From contig CM028377.1 in NCBI GenBank assembly GCA_013146195.2, positions 32,617,632-32,681,631 of the forward strand: a DNA stretch of 64,000 bases, written 5' to 3'. Shown here one piece after another: positions 44,775-56,159 of this stretch. Each line of letters opens with the position of its first letter. Position 1 is the stretch's first letter. The DNA comes from Codonopsis lanceolata. Taxonomy: Eukaryota; Streptophyta; Magnoliopsida; Asterales; Campanulaceae. The notes below the pieces were generated by a model. It was given only the letters and a program-made list of their open reading frames with translations. It was not told the DNA's origin and did not search any database. Position numbers and translations under genes: made by a program.

Positions 44775-47605
44775 ATGGCTGACAAAACATCTCTTGGATG
44801 TCTTCTCAACGTTACAACTCTTAACAATACTCTAATGGGAGTTCTACTAGTCCAACTATTGACAGATTTTGGACTTCTTCCTCTCCTGACATTTGAAATC
44901 AACACCTACAGTCTTCATCTCACAAAGGAATTTTTCAACAACATGCGAGACACACCAAACAAACCTCACTCCCTTACTGGCACTATTCGAGGGGTCCAAG
45001 TGACTTTTGATGTTGCATCTATCTATGTCGCCTTTCTTGGTCTCAAGGCCACCAACTCTACCATCCAAACCATCCCTAAAAATGTCCAAAAAGCAGGTTG
45101 GATTTCTATGAGAGGCGAAGTCCCAGAAGAGAATGCCTTCAATAGGCTCAAAAACCACTTCCGGCCACTACATTATACTCTGGTCGCTATCCTCGACAAA
45201 TGCCTTCTCATCAAATCTGGTGGTCATGACAAGATCACAAAAGCTCAACTCTTTCTGATGGAAGCCATAGTTGAAAAACATGGAGTTGACTGGGCCTCCA
45301 TTCTGGTAGAATGCATCAAAGCGAACAAGTCCAAATATAGGGAGAATATGGCTGCTGGAAATCACAAATTGACTCACCATCTCATCATCACTCATTTCCT
45401 TCGAAAGATTTTCGTATCAACAAGGTCGTTTTTACTATGGGTGATGTTCTAGATGTTAAAATCAAGAAGTTCTCTGCCACATACATAAAAACTGCTATCT
45501 CCTTCTCCAAGTTTGGATAGGATGTTCCAATAGCTGAAGTTTCTCAACCTTTACCTTACGAAGCTCCAGCTAGTGATGTTCTAGCATTTGCTCCAGCCTC
45601 AATTCCAGCTGACCTTCCTGCACCTACTGTTGGTACAAGTAGAAGGAAAAGAGCAAATCTTTTTCAAGCTGCTGAAGAGGAAGTTGTTGCAAAAACTAAT
45701 AAACATGTTGTCATCCCAGCTGTCATTCTAATTCCTTCTCGAAGAGTTGTTCTCAGGAAGTAGAAGGTAAGCCCAACACTTAATCCCAGAAACTTTGTTC
45801 CATTCTCTTCTTCTACAGAACCCATTCAGCCACCTACTCTTTCGTCTAAGCCCAAACCACCAAGCGCTTCACCTATTCGATATTTTTCCCCAATAAAGAA
45901 TCCCACTTATCATCCCGTCTACAACTGTTACAAGCCTACCACATCCCTATTTCTCCAAACTGGGACTTTCCCCTCGACCATCTTCCTTTTTTCATCCAGA
46001 CTCTTCTTGCATTTCACGAGGAGAAGAAAGCTGACAAATATATCATCAATCCTGTCAAGTACATTGACCATAATTACAACTGTAGACCTGATGTCCTCTA
46101 TCCTCATACACCAGTCAATATGTCCCCCAATTTGCTTGCCACCAATTATTGAAAATATTTTGATCTTCTACCTACTATTTGGAACGCCTTCTATCTGTCC
46201 AATGATAGATTTGTGCAAGACGAACTAATACGTTTAGTCTGGCAGCTATACAACAACATGCACAATATCCCTCCCATCTCTCTCCAAGATCCCTACTGTA
46301 TTGAACGCCCTACTACTGATGATGATGATCAACTAAATCAAGATCTGAATTTCCCATCTATTGATCAAGACAAGCTGGCTCTGGTCCAAAAAGGCATTCT
46401 CAAATACATCTATGGCAGTGTTGCATTTGCTAAAGCTCAATATCGAGCATCTCATCCAGAGCTGTTACAATATCCAGGAGGAGCCTCCTCATCTCAGCCA
46501 GAAGAAATCTCTTAACCAACTGCCCCAATTGCTCCAGCTGATCCCACTAACACTCATACAGCCACTCAGCCTACTGAAAATCCCGCTGTTGTTCTGCCAG
46601 CTGAAGCTCCCTCTACTGTTAATCCTATTGAAGATCTTGCAGCTGATCCAAATAACGAAAATATGCATGAATCTTCTCCATCTTTTGATCCACCAGCTAT
46701 TGCTGACCAAGTCCTACCTGTTATTCCTCTCTCTATTTCCCAAAAAAATACCTCTTTAGCCACATTATGATGAGGACCAGGCTGAGGATGAATCTGTCAA
46801 CGATTCTTCTTCTGACTCTAGTAGCCTTGATCCAGTCGTCTCCCCAACACTCAGGGTGGCCTACAAACTGCAAAAACAGTAAAAGGCAATTGTTAGTCAA
46901 GCTTTATATCATCCGACTGGGACAAAGACAGTCTTTATGGATGAATCTTCTGAAGAACTGGCTGACATTGCTCCTCCACCTCCACAACCAGATGTTCCTT
47001 CTCCTGCTACTGCTCCTTCAGCTATTGTTGTCTCGTCCTCAACTCCAATGTTTGTCCCGGTAAATGATGCACCTCCTCATGTCTTCCCTCCTGCAACTGA
47101 CACCAATGCATGACTTGATGCTCAGCACATCCATCACCTTCATGTCAACGGGGTTCTTAAGTGCATGTCCCGTCAGCTCAATAACTTATAAATCCAGATG
47201 GATTCCATTCTTCCCAACCTGCGCAACACCATCGTTACCGAAGTACAAGCAGTTATTGCCAATAGTGCTCCAAGGGAAGCTAATGCTGATGACTGGAACA
47301 ACATTCTGACATATCAAAGGGAGTGTGCAGGAGAGCTGAAACGGTTGAAATCGTTATGTTTAAAGCCCTTCAGGGGGAGAGGGTGCAAAGAGCAAGGGCT
47401 GATGCGTATCCGGTAGAACTCAAAAGAGCTTAAAAGAAGAGTTGGAATCACAAAGTTTGAGGCTGATATTGATGAAGCTACTGCTACTGAACCTGTTGAA
47501 AATGAAAATGCTATAGCTGACGCCAACACTGCAAATGTTGCTACCAACCTACCTAAAGTTGATCCATCCCAGACAGGAAATTCAAAAGGATCCACGAGTT
47601 TTTAG
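44775..47605 (+). pseudogene. Third ORF in the env position of the Sirevirus-like element, function unknown
   Basis: ATG 44775 (MADKTSLGCLLNVTTLNN) opens a frame to 45452; an upstream in-frame Met at 44430 would add a less likely leader. A frameshift near 45410-45420 moves the reading into another frame that runs, with stops, to 47605. The first 220 residues form a compact part: EFFNNMRDTPNKPHSLTGTI, RGVQVTFDVASIYVAFLGL, LHYTLVAILDKCLLIKSGGH, DKITKAQLFLMEAIVEKHGV, NHKLTHHLIITHFL. The arrangement resembles the 'putative plant transposon protein' domain (Transposase_32 type). A long Pro/Ala/Ser-rich part with acidic patches follows, then a terminal helical part (47180-47600). No clear signal peptide or transmembrane helix is seen in the first part, which argues against a classical envelope. 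Confidence 0.7.
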
Positions 47606-47799
47606 AAACATTTGATACACTTCAAAATATTTATCTCTCTACTCTTTATTAGTTTTGGGTTTCTTAAATACTTAGTCTTATTATATCTTGTTGTTTCTAA
47701 CATCTTTTGCAAAGATCATTTTCTAAGTTCTTATCTGAACTTTGAATTAATTTAAATTGCTTACTTATTGCTCTCTGCTTATAGTCAATGACTTTAAGT

Positions 47800-47813
47800 A
47801 AATAGGAGGAGAT
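47800..47813 (+). other. Polypurine tract of the plus-strand copia
   Basis: AAATAGGAGGAGAT directly precedes TGTTGG of the 3' LTR, as in Sireviruses. Confidence 0.85.
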
Positions 47814-48394
47814 TGTTGGATTATGTTTGATTTACTTAAAACCATTAAGTTAGATAATTTATGCAGACTAAGTTTCTAAAATCTTAATTAAGTTCCTTCG
47901 GCTGATATTTCTTTTGATATATATATCTATCGGCTGACATTTTTAAGATAACATTTAAAATTAATTATTTCCTGATTTGATCAAACATAATATTTCTAAG
48001 AGCTATGATATTACGAACTAGAGCTTGTAGTATTATTACAAGCTTTAGTATTTGTGTCGTTAAATCAAATCTCTTAAAATATTTACACCGTTAGATTAAA
48101 TATGTTCTTTTTTAAGTAATGATATGAACATTCTAAATCATCATCAACTTAATCATCTAACGGCTGTCTTATATCCTCGTAATATCATTTGTCTATTTCT
48201 AATACTTTCCTTGTTTGTGATAGTATAAAAATCACATGTCTTATATCCTACGTACAAGATTCCTATGATCTTGAAAAAGTATTCTCTCATCAAATTAGAT
48301 TGGATTTTAAATTCAAATCTTGTCTCCAATAATTTGAATCACAAGCTACTCTATATAAAGACCTTAGAAGCAACAATTTGAAGACAACTGAAGC
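47814..48394 (+). mobile_element. Truncated 3' LTR containing a MITE
   Basis: Starts TGTTGGATTATG and follows the 5' LTR with about 10% differences. It contains a 203-bp insertion (MITE plus one target copy, 47991-48202) and then continues through the TATA box (48352-48359) to GAAGC at 48394. There similarity stops, corresponding to 5' LTR position about 37752. The last roughly 700 bp of the LTR are gone. Confidence 0.9.
48000..48193. mobile_element. 194-bp Mutator-type MITE
   Basis: Flanked by an exact 9-bp duplication TATTTCTAA (47991-47999 and 48194-48202); the same 9 bp occur once in the 5' LTR, which gives the empty site. Terminal inverted repeat: left GAGCTATGATATTACGA, right end reversed GACAAATGATATTACGA, sharing GA and ATGATATTACGA. 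No coding capacity. A 9-bp target duplication points to the Mutator superfamily. Confidence 0.92.
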
Positions 48395-48539
48395 TGTGAT
48401 AGAGAAATTCATTATTTGTTAATATTTGATGTTTGTAAGAGAAGTTTAATTTTTTTGTTTTTTAATGTTTGATGTTAAATTATCAATTAAAATTTTATTT
48501 GTCTAATTTTTAATGTTTTCTAAGATGATTAATTGATTT

Positions 48540-48672
48540 TCTGTTAAACCACAAAATTGAACCAAACCGAGTGGTTCGGTTCGGTTCGATTTGAGATTTT
48601 TGAAGCCAATGAGATGTGAAGTTTATGATTTTGACCTAAATCAAACCAAAGTGAACCACATACACCCTAAGG
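48540..48672. mobile_element. Incomplete relative of the GGTTCGGTT-type element
   Basis: GAACCAAACCGAGTGG, GGTTCGGTTCGGTTCG and the end GTGAACCACATACACCC resemble the right-hand half of 27856-28509. It starts within about 150 bp of where the copia LTR breaks off, so its insertion or excision may have removed the LTR end. Confidence 0.4.
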
Positions 48673-49189
48673 GACGAAATGAGTAGCGAAAAATGATACC
48701 TGGCTTTAGTAATTTCAAGGGGAAAACCGAAAATGTGTGCAAAAAATTCAAAGTCGTCGAACCAAATCCAAAGCCAATATTGGGAAATGGGAATCCATAA
48801 AATTCCAAAGGTTGGTTAGATTATTGATTCAATACTCTTGGAACAATTCCAAAAAGAAAGATATGATATAATATAATAATAAAATTTAAAAAAAGGGTAA
48901 ATTGCAGCATTGATCCCTCAACTATAGGTCAGTCACAGTAATAGTCCCTTAATATTTTTTTATCAAATTTGGGTCCTACGAGTATAGAATTTTCACAACT
49001 ACAGTCCTTTTGATGGATGTCGTTAAAAATTACCGTTAAGTTGTCATGTGTCTCACATATGCGTTATGTAAGGGCTTAAATGATATTTTATCAAAATTAT
49101 ATATTACAATTTGCAAACAAGTACCTAGGGTTTAAAAATAGACCATAAAGCTTCTTCTCCAATCAGACATTTGCAAACAATGTGCCACC

Positions 49190-49504
49190 CATGTGACTCC
49201 AATTCAAGCAGACCTCCAATCGACACCCCCATCTCCATCATCTTCGGCCAGAGTAGTCTCAACTCCTTTCAAATTCAATCAGCATCACCCCAACCCAAGA
49301 TTTGCCCAAGTAGCAACCTTTTCCTCTGCAAACCCTCGCCCGACCTTTGCGAACCCAATCCCCACCATCACCACCATCGATTCAGTTCGCCTTCGGCGAA
49401 TCTCCATGGCTGCCGACTTCTTGTCCCAATCCGGCAAGCACACCCAGTCACCCCATCTCAGTCCAGCCTTGGACGCCGCCAGCTCCAGCCGCCGTCTTCC
49501 CTAA
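49190..49504 (+). pseudogene. GC-rich gene-fragment-like island inside the long-TIR element
   Basis: Two overlapping plus-strand frames (49171-49596 and 49193-49504) are open over a C-rich stretch unlike its AT-rich surroundings. The products are Ser/Pro-rich (PPSPSSSARV or SPQPKICPSS). I do not recognise the gene. Position and composition fit a captured host fragment, as in Pack-MULEs, but a repetitive low-complexity origin is possible. Confidence 0.35.
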
Positions 49505-49615
49505 CAGATGAAATTATTGGTGACCATACGCAGTCACAAACAAGTGATAGAGAAATTACTCATTCACGCAAATCCTCTCTTAGAATACTAAAATAAATAT
49601 TCCAAAAAATCCAAG

Positions 49616-49720
49616 ATTTTTCATTTATTGGTATCAATTTTCACATACAAGTAAAAACATATACTCTTCGTCAAAATTTTTCATTTATTGGTATCAATTT
49701 TCACATACAAGTAAAAACAT
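49616..49720. repeat. 60-bp-period tandem duplication
   Basis: ATTTTTCATTTATTGG to GTAAAAACAT at 49616-49660 is repeated without a visible mismatch at 49676-49720, 15 bp of spacer between. Confidence 0.92.
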
Positions 49721-50839
49721 TTAAAATTTAAAAAAATACATTTGATTGAATTATTAATATTAGTTTAATGTGTAGTTTACTTTAAGGCCCATGTATATGT
49801 GGCTCATAATTAAAGTATGATGAAAAAATAACGGTAAAGTAGTAAAAGTGTTGTCCCAAAAAAGAAAGTTCCAAACAAGACAATGATTTTGGGAGAGACA
49901 AAAAGGAAAATAAGACAATAATTTAGGAAGGGAGGGAGTACTAAGAAGCAGAGGTGATGTCCAGGTTTCTCTAGCCTAATTAATTAGAGAAAGAGAGCTC
50001 AAAATGAATCAGATTTCAAGAAATTATTAATCAAATATTGATTTTCATTTTGCCCAGATTTCAACTAGCATCAAATCAAACCTTACAATAGCAAAGCAAA
50101 CACATTATTAGCAGAAATACGAAAATACAGATACATGAATATATCTACATAGGTCTTGTATGTGTGTGTGATTCACAAACCCTACGACTGGGAGCCGCAA
50201 AATTACAGATCAAATCAAATAAGAATCGAAAAGCAAAAAGTAAGTAATTAAACGAATACGAAAAAGGTTGATCTACTAGATATGGAAGAGGCAGACCTGA
50301 AGATAAAATTAAGAAGGCCTTTTGGTTTTTTTTCAAACCTTAAGGACTCGATTGAAAATTATGATATAAGTTAGGTTTGAAAAAAATTCATTTTAGCCCT
50401 TACTTAATGCACGTGTGAGGCACATGGTAACTTAACGGTAATTTTTTAACGGTTTCCAGCAAAGAGAAAGTTTGTATATCAACGAACTTCTCCTTCTGTT
50501 TGCCTAATGAACTAGGAGGAAGAGATGGTTTTGGAGCTGTTATTGAATTCCTTTCCTATTATACGGATTTGACTTCTTTTACTTAGTTCTAGCTTTCGTG
50601 TGAAAGAGTTTACATCCTAAGAAGTTTGCATGAATGAATTCAATTTCAATGTCCGTCTCCTAGGTAAACTGGATAGCTAACTGAGACCATATGTGAGACA
50701 TAACTTTTTCTCAATCAAGATAAAGGACTGTTGTTGTAAAAATTTCATACTCATAGGATCAAAATTTGACAAAAAAAATTGTTAAAGGACTATTACTGTG
50801 ACCGACATATAGTTAAGGGACCAATGCTGCGATTTGCCC

Positions 50840-53028
50840 AAAAAAAGTGTTAAGATTATAATATTGAAGGGTCTAATTTAGTTGGGCATTGAAAAACCAA
50901 GATTAGTATAGTATTAATAAACTAAACATGGTGATCTCGTGGAACAATATAAAGTGAGGAAAACAGCTGCCATGCATAGACCATCAAGAGAAATCGAGAT
51001 ATTTAGGAATGTATTATTAAACTCCTCGTAAAAAATAATTTAAATTGAAATATGGATGAACTGACCATGAAATTAAAAGAAAAAGAAGTTGGAGAGTGAG
51101 AGTCAATAGACAAGTATAGTGTCTGAAAGCAGAATTTGTCTCAAAAGTTCCCAAAGAAAGACAAACAAAGTTAAAAGTTTGACTTGGTAGCTTTTGACTG
51201 ATAATCTATCACAATTCACAAATGAACATTGTCCAAATGCCAACTGACGGTGAGTTCTAAGATTTATGTTGAATTTGTAGGGTCATTCCCTCCAATGCCG
51301 GTGCCGGGACCCCATTGACAGTACAACTTAGATTAACTTGAGCATAAAAAATATGTTGAATTTGTAGGGTCATTCCCTCTATCCAATGCCGGTGCCGGGA
51401 CCTCATGTACAATACAACTTAGATTAACTTGAGCATGAAAAATATTTATGATCCGTTTGGATATCTATATTTTGAGGTGAAATTCGGTAGGTCATTTTTC
51501 TAAAAATTTCAACCGATTCTGTTTAGTTTGTTTTTTTATTAAAAAAAATATTTTTTGGGCGAAAAGACTATGATGTCATTAATAAACTAAACACGCACGC
51601 GATAAGCATCTATGTTGCGATGTATGATTTTGAATCTTGATGCATGATTATGTGTATCACGATTCATGATTTGTGCATAGTGATCTATGATTTTGAATAG
51701 TGATGCAAGATTCCAAATTGTGTAAGTGCATTTCCATTATATAGCAGTGCATCGCAATTCAAACTAATGCATTCTTATTTCATAGCGATGCACCGGGACT
51801 CCAAATTGATGCATGGCAATTCAAACTAGTTTCAATTGTATCTCTTTCGTCCTCTTCTTCCTCCTCTTCCTCCGTCGTAAACTTTCTTCTTTCTCATTCG
51901 CCTTCTCCCCTTTTGAAAAATTGTTTACCTTTCGGGCGCGTTGCCCTTGAACTCTCACGATAGAGGCGTTGCCCCCTCTGCCCTCGTAATCTGACGGGGC
52001 AGATTAATTTTGTTTTATTACCCCAATAATTGTGATTTTCGAACAACTTAGAAAGAATACGTTGGAGTTGTAAAAGAAAAGCTGGTTGTAGTTTTGGAAG
52101 GAAACGGTCTAGGTTTTTATTAGTTGGAAAAAAAAGGGGGGACTTGAGAGTCTAAAAAATTGGTAAAAGGTAATGGGCCATCTATTTCTTATATATTTTG
52201 AGTTTAATAAATATTCAACTTCTAATTCATTAAAATAATGTGTAATTTGGTTCAATATCATAACAATTCCACGGTTTGGGTAAAACGTGAAATTCAATTA
52301 TAATTCTAATTCATACTTTAATTTAAACTTCAAAATATGTTCAAACAATTAGTGTAGCCAAGTGGTAGTTATTGTTTGTGGTTTAATAGTAATAAGGGTC
52401 GTGTGTGGTGCAAGGCGGTTGGTGGTGGTGGAAGAAGGGTGGCTTGTTGTTTAAATTAGTGAAGTAAAACGTTGATACTCACTCCAAATTTATAGTTAAA
52501 ATTCTTAAGTTTGAGAATAAATTAGTTTTATGAAATTGAGACATTTAAAATATTATTCAATTTCAGTTCAAAATCTTAAATTGGTTCCAAAATGACGGAA
52601 TTGCTTTTAGAGGCTCCAATCCAATACCAAGCCATAAAATTGGGGTATCAAAACATACCGTTGGACTAAAAGACAAGTTTAATACAAATAAGCAATGCGA
52701 TCGTCTTACTTGTTTTTTATGGTTTTCGTAAACACTCTTCTAAGAGCACACTTTAAAATCTTATTTCTAGTACTCTTTCCATTGCTTAAAGAGTGTTAGG
52801 TTTGACACAACACAATGATATAAAAAATGAATTTATTATATATATATATATATATTATATGTGTAATTTTCAAAGATATCTACATGGAACTAAACCTCGT
52901 CAATTAAAGTAAGAATTAAACGTTAAAGGTAACTTCTAAACAACCAAATATTATAAAGGTACCTCTTATTGTGTAGCTGGCTGGATATGGGCTCTGGATT
53001 AGAATCCGAGTAATGAATTTGAAATTAT
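50840..53028. other. Spacer without supported genes
   Basis: It contains an 87-bp tandem duplication (51266-51445), a patch of degenerate GATGCATGATT/GTGCAT-type repeats at 51600-51830, and (AT)n at 52836-52856. No domain was found on either strand. Confidence 0.45.
51266..51445. repeat. 87-bp tandem duplication
   Basis: ATGTTGAATTTGTAGGGTC begins at 51266 and at 51353, each followed by TCCAATGCCGGTGCCGGGAC and TTAGATTAACTTGAGCAT. The second copy has a few extra bases (TCTATCC). Confidence 0.9.
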
Positions 53029-53742
53029 TGATGTCCTAACTTTTTGATGTGCCCAACCCAAATCCGGTCACGAGCAACCGCCACATGCCAGTCACTAGTT
53101 CGATTAACGTGGGACCTATCAGCCTAGCCGGTAGAGCTAGCAAGGTACCAGAGCAGAGAGCAAGATAAATCCCATCCAAACCTAGCCGAGCACAGTCCTT
53201 GTCTACTCGACCAGGGGGCTATGCCCGGGAAATACACGTCATCGACAGACTTGCGTCATACAGCCGGGCAGAGCCATGCTCGTTCGGGCAAACATCAAAC
53301 ATGGATTCTCAGTGACTTGTCCTCCAAGACAGGTCAAAGGTTTCCTTATCCGAGCAGAGCACTTGCCTTATCTATTCCGTCATTCTCGCGACCAGCCGCC
53401 TATCATGCCTATAATTTAGGAGTTTCTTCCTAAAACTACTAGGTAACTATGGAATGAATCCTATACGGATTCCATGATATTAGGGACCTATAAATATCCC
53501 TCCATAAACCATAAACAAGGTACATACACTTTATTGAGCTTCAAACCTTTGTCAAATTCTCTATTGACATAACACGATATCTTACTCTCACGTCGGAGGG
53601 GATTCGCGAGGCCAAGCCTTGCATTCATTCGAAGGTGTTATTGTGTTCTTAAATAGGTTCAAGGAAGTAGATCAATCCATATAATCAAGCCCAAATATCA
53701 TACGCATCAATAGACGGCCCAAACTAAATTTTTGCCTCATCA
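53029..53742 (+). mobile_element. Ty3/gypsy (Tat/Athila-like) LTR with degenerate primer site
   Basis: Candidate ends TG (53029) and CA (53742), 714 bp. TATA box TATAAATA at 53489-53496. Directly after the CA is GTTTGGTTTCGTTGCTAGG, a decayed form of the tRNA-Asp type site TTTGGCGCCGTTGCYRGG used by Tat/Athila elements. Only about 250 bp of internal sequence could follow before the plant-mobile-domain gene begins on the other strand, so the element is truncated. The preceding bases ATTAT (53024-53028) are a possible target copy. Confidence 0.55.
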
Positions 53743-53989
53743 GTTTGGTTTCGTTGCTAGGAAACAAAGCTCTTAACGTTTTATGTTCAAGTTTTTCTGG
53801 TTGTTTTCATCAACAAACATCTCAACAATGGATGGTAAGGGTATCAAATATCATGCCACTATTAGAAATCACTAGGCTGCGAGCCAGCCGACTGGGCACC
53901 AGCCATTACCCACTGAACATGGTGATCGGCCACCGAAAGTACCCCAACAAGGAGTGCAAACGAGAAATCAAATAATGGCTATTTGGATG

Positions 53990-54545
53990 CAACTCATGGT
54001 GAGGACGTTCCATATGTTGAAGAACACTATTCCTACCATGTTAGTCAAAGCTAAGCAAGCCATTTCGTCCCCCAAAAGAAGAACAAAAATGTCCTGCGCA
54101 AGCGCGTCATGGCTTCATCGTCATCATTATCAACGAGCCCCACGTTCTCTTCGAGCCACGCTTTCACACTGAGAATACACACCTCGTCAGTGCTCTTATA
54201 TTTCGACTCAAATCCCAGCAACTCTTCAACTTACCTCATGTTGGTGTCAGAAGTTGAAATTTGGAGTCAAATGCCTACCAAACCCAGTAGGAATACCGGT
54301 AATGGCAACAAAGTCACAAAGAGTCATAGTGGCTTCTCCCCACCTGAAGTGAAAAGTGTGGGTGGTGTCGCACCAATATTCCCTCAGGACTTCATGAATT
54401 GACATATAGTTGCGAAGGACCCCATAGCTCTCAGAAATGTCGCCAGACCGGTTTGCTCCACTAAAAGCTTTGCCTGCAACTGGAGAAAGTCATAAATCGT
54501 GGCTACGTCGTTAGCGTTGGCCCAAAGACGCTCAAATGTGCCTGA
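53990..54545 (-). pseudogene. Plant mobile domain (PMD) gene fragment
   Basis: The minus-strand frame ending at TGA 54249-54247 reads SGDISESYGVLRNYMSIHEV, LREYWCDTTHTFHFRWGEAT and MTLCDFVAITGIPTG. This is the THTFHF-GE-TxTL-DV-xxxTGLP pattern of the plant mobile domain (PF10536). After a frameshift it continues LLGFESKYKSTDEVCILSV, KAWLEENVGLVDNDDDEAMT and RLRRTFLFFFWGT (the R-F-L-x-(Y/F)-L-L-G block) to about 53990, with stops. A splice acceptor-like TTTTCTCTTTCAG ends at 54546. PMD proteins are transposase-derived, and some act in silencing and development. Plus-strand ORFs here (53954-54402) are shadows. Confidence 0.55.
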
Positions 54546-55298
54546 AAGAGAAAAACAACAATCAAAAACCCATGAAAATATAGTCATCCCAATAAATGAA
54601 CAACCAAATCCAAAACAAAAAAAGTCATCATCCACTACTAGAAAACCGCTAATTAGAGACGGAAATTTTCCGTCGCTAATTAACATTTAGTGACGGAATT
54701 TCTCTATCATTGGCCTGTCGCTAATCACTGGTAGCTTATTTGAAACGACCCGTATACCGTCGTTGATTAGCTACGGAATATAAGAATTACGTCGCTAATT
54801 AGTTACGGAATATTCCGTTTCTGATCTCCGTGACTAATTTGAAATGGAGGGCCCATCGCTAATAGCTTAGACAAAAAAAATTTAAAAAAATAGCGACGGA
54901 AATTTCCATCGCTAAAATTACTAAAACATACTTTTACAATAATAATGATTAATTTTAGAAACGGTCCTTTCCGTCGGTAATTTTTATTAAAAAATATTTT
55001 AATGATATTATTGTTTAATTTTCGAAAATGGAAGTTTCCGTCGCTAATTTTTATTCAAAAATATTTTTTATGATACTATTAATTAATTTTAGAAACGGAA
55101 ATTCCATCGCTAATATGTACAAAAAAAACTAAATTAAATTAAATAAATTTTTACCTGATAAAAAACATATTATATATGTAAATAAAATTCACTTTGTATA
55201 AAAAGACACCACAATTAACTCAAACAACAATTAATAACTGTCATCTCCCAAAATACATAAACATTAATAAAACAAAGTTTTAAAACATTAACAAAGTC

Positions 55299-55980
55299 TT
55301 AAAATGTCACTTGTCCATCACAAAACAAAATTCTAGTTGCATTCTCGGGGGATGCGGAACATGATACTATGAGGGGGGCGGTTGGTGCCGCATTTGCATC
55401 TCCAATAATGCATTCAATTTTGCGTTCATCTCCGCCATTGTTGCGTCCCACTCTGCCATGCTGCATCCCGCTCCGCCATGTCTTGTTGCTGCTTCGCCAA
55501 GACTTCTTCTGTCCTAGCCAGCTGAGCACGTAGCGCCAACACTTCTTCACTATCATCTCTGGAATGAACATATGACCGTGCAGTTGACGCGCGGTGAAGC
55601 CCTAGCAGCTCCCCCATATTCCCCCAACCCATACATTCTTTGTCCCCTCTTCTTTCTCCCATCACCGACAACAGCAAGCCACGCAACAGGGTCCCATTCA
55701 ACCTGCCCGGTCTCACTAGATTCCACTAAACCCGCCTCAACTTGGGCCTCATTCACCCCAGATAATCAGATTATATAACAAAATAAACAAGTAAAATATT
55801 AAAACACAATGCATAATTAACACATATTAAATAACATTTACTAAACATTTTTATACTTACAAATGTGGATTCTGCCTTTTCATCAATCCAGTCACGTTCA
55901 TCACCATAGGTAGCAGTGGTGTGTGTACTCACAAACACATTCGTTGGAGTGACTTGGCGACCGTATGCCTCAACCTACAA
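55299..55980 (-). pseudogene. CACTA-associated ORF fragment (Transposase_24 type)
   Basis: The minus-strand piece near 55978-55862 reads EAYGRQVTPTNVFVSTH and TYGDERDWIDEKAEST. Then, after about 100 bp of AT-rich probable intron, VEWDPVAWLAVVG, KRGQRMYGLGEYGG (the G-R-V-Y-G-L-G block), and a coiled-coil EEVLALRAQLARTEEVLAKQ, QQDMAERDAAW. This is the order found in the Ptta/En/Spm protein that accompanies the transposase in plant CACTA elements. It is open over much of its length, but no complete gene remains. Confidence 0.65.
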
Positions 55981-56159
55981 TCATTATTACTACATTAATG
56001 AAATAATAAAGCATGTGAAAACTATAACAAACAAGATATATAAAGCAAATTTTTTACACTAACAACCCTCAATTTATATATATTCACACTAACACCCCCT
56101 ATAATTTGAATCAATTTACACTACCACCTTCATCCAACATTTTCAACATCATAATCAGA

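Larger units (their letters stand above)
37376..48394 (+). mobile_element. Ty1/copia retrotransposon, Sirevirus-like, with third ORF
   Basis: 5' LTR 37376-38449, tRNA-Met primer site, gag, protease, integrase, RT, RNase H, a long third ORF in the env position, polypurine tract AAATAGGAGGAGAT and a truncated 3' LTR. Both LTRs start TGTTGGATTATG. Copia pol order plus a third ORF and the GGAGGAGAT-TGTTGG junction are Sirevirus features. LTRs differ at roughly one base in ten over the first 180 bp, so the insertion is old. Stops occur in every domain. Confidence 0.92.
48895..50839. mobile_element. Long terminal-inverted-repeat element (Mutator-like, non-autonomous), 1945 bp
   Basis: The left arm starts GGGTAAATTGCAGCATTG, then ATCCCTCAACTATAGGTC, GTCACAGTAATAGTCC. 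The right arm read backwards from 50839 gives GGGCAAATCGCAGCATTG, GTCCCTTAACTATATGTC, GTCACAGTAATAGTCC. Arms are about 190 bp. Both flanks are A-rich (AAAAAAA shared), so a target duplication is likely but not provable. It contains a GC-rich ORF island (49190-49504) and a 60-bp tandem duplication. Confidence 0.8.

Noticed and set aside
46361..46759. Leu-rich ORF and its antisense partners
   Set aside because: Shadows of the Pro/Ala/Ser-rich third ORF of the copia element.
53745..54402. Plus-strand ORFs as Tat gag
   Set aside because: The minus strand of 53990-54545 reads as plant mobile domain, which explains the openness better; only the first 250 bp after the primer site could be gypsy leader.
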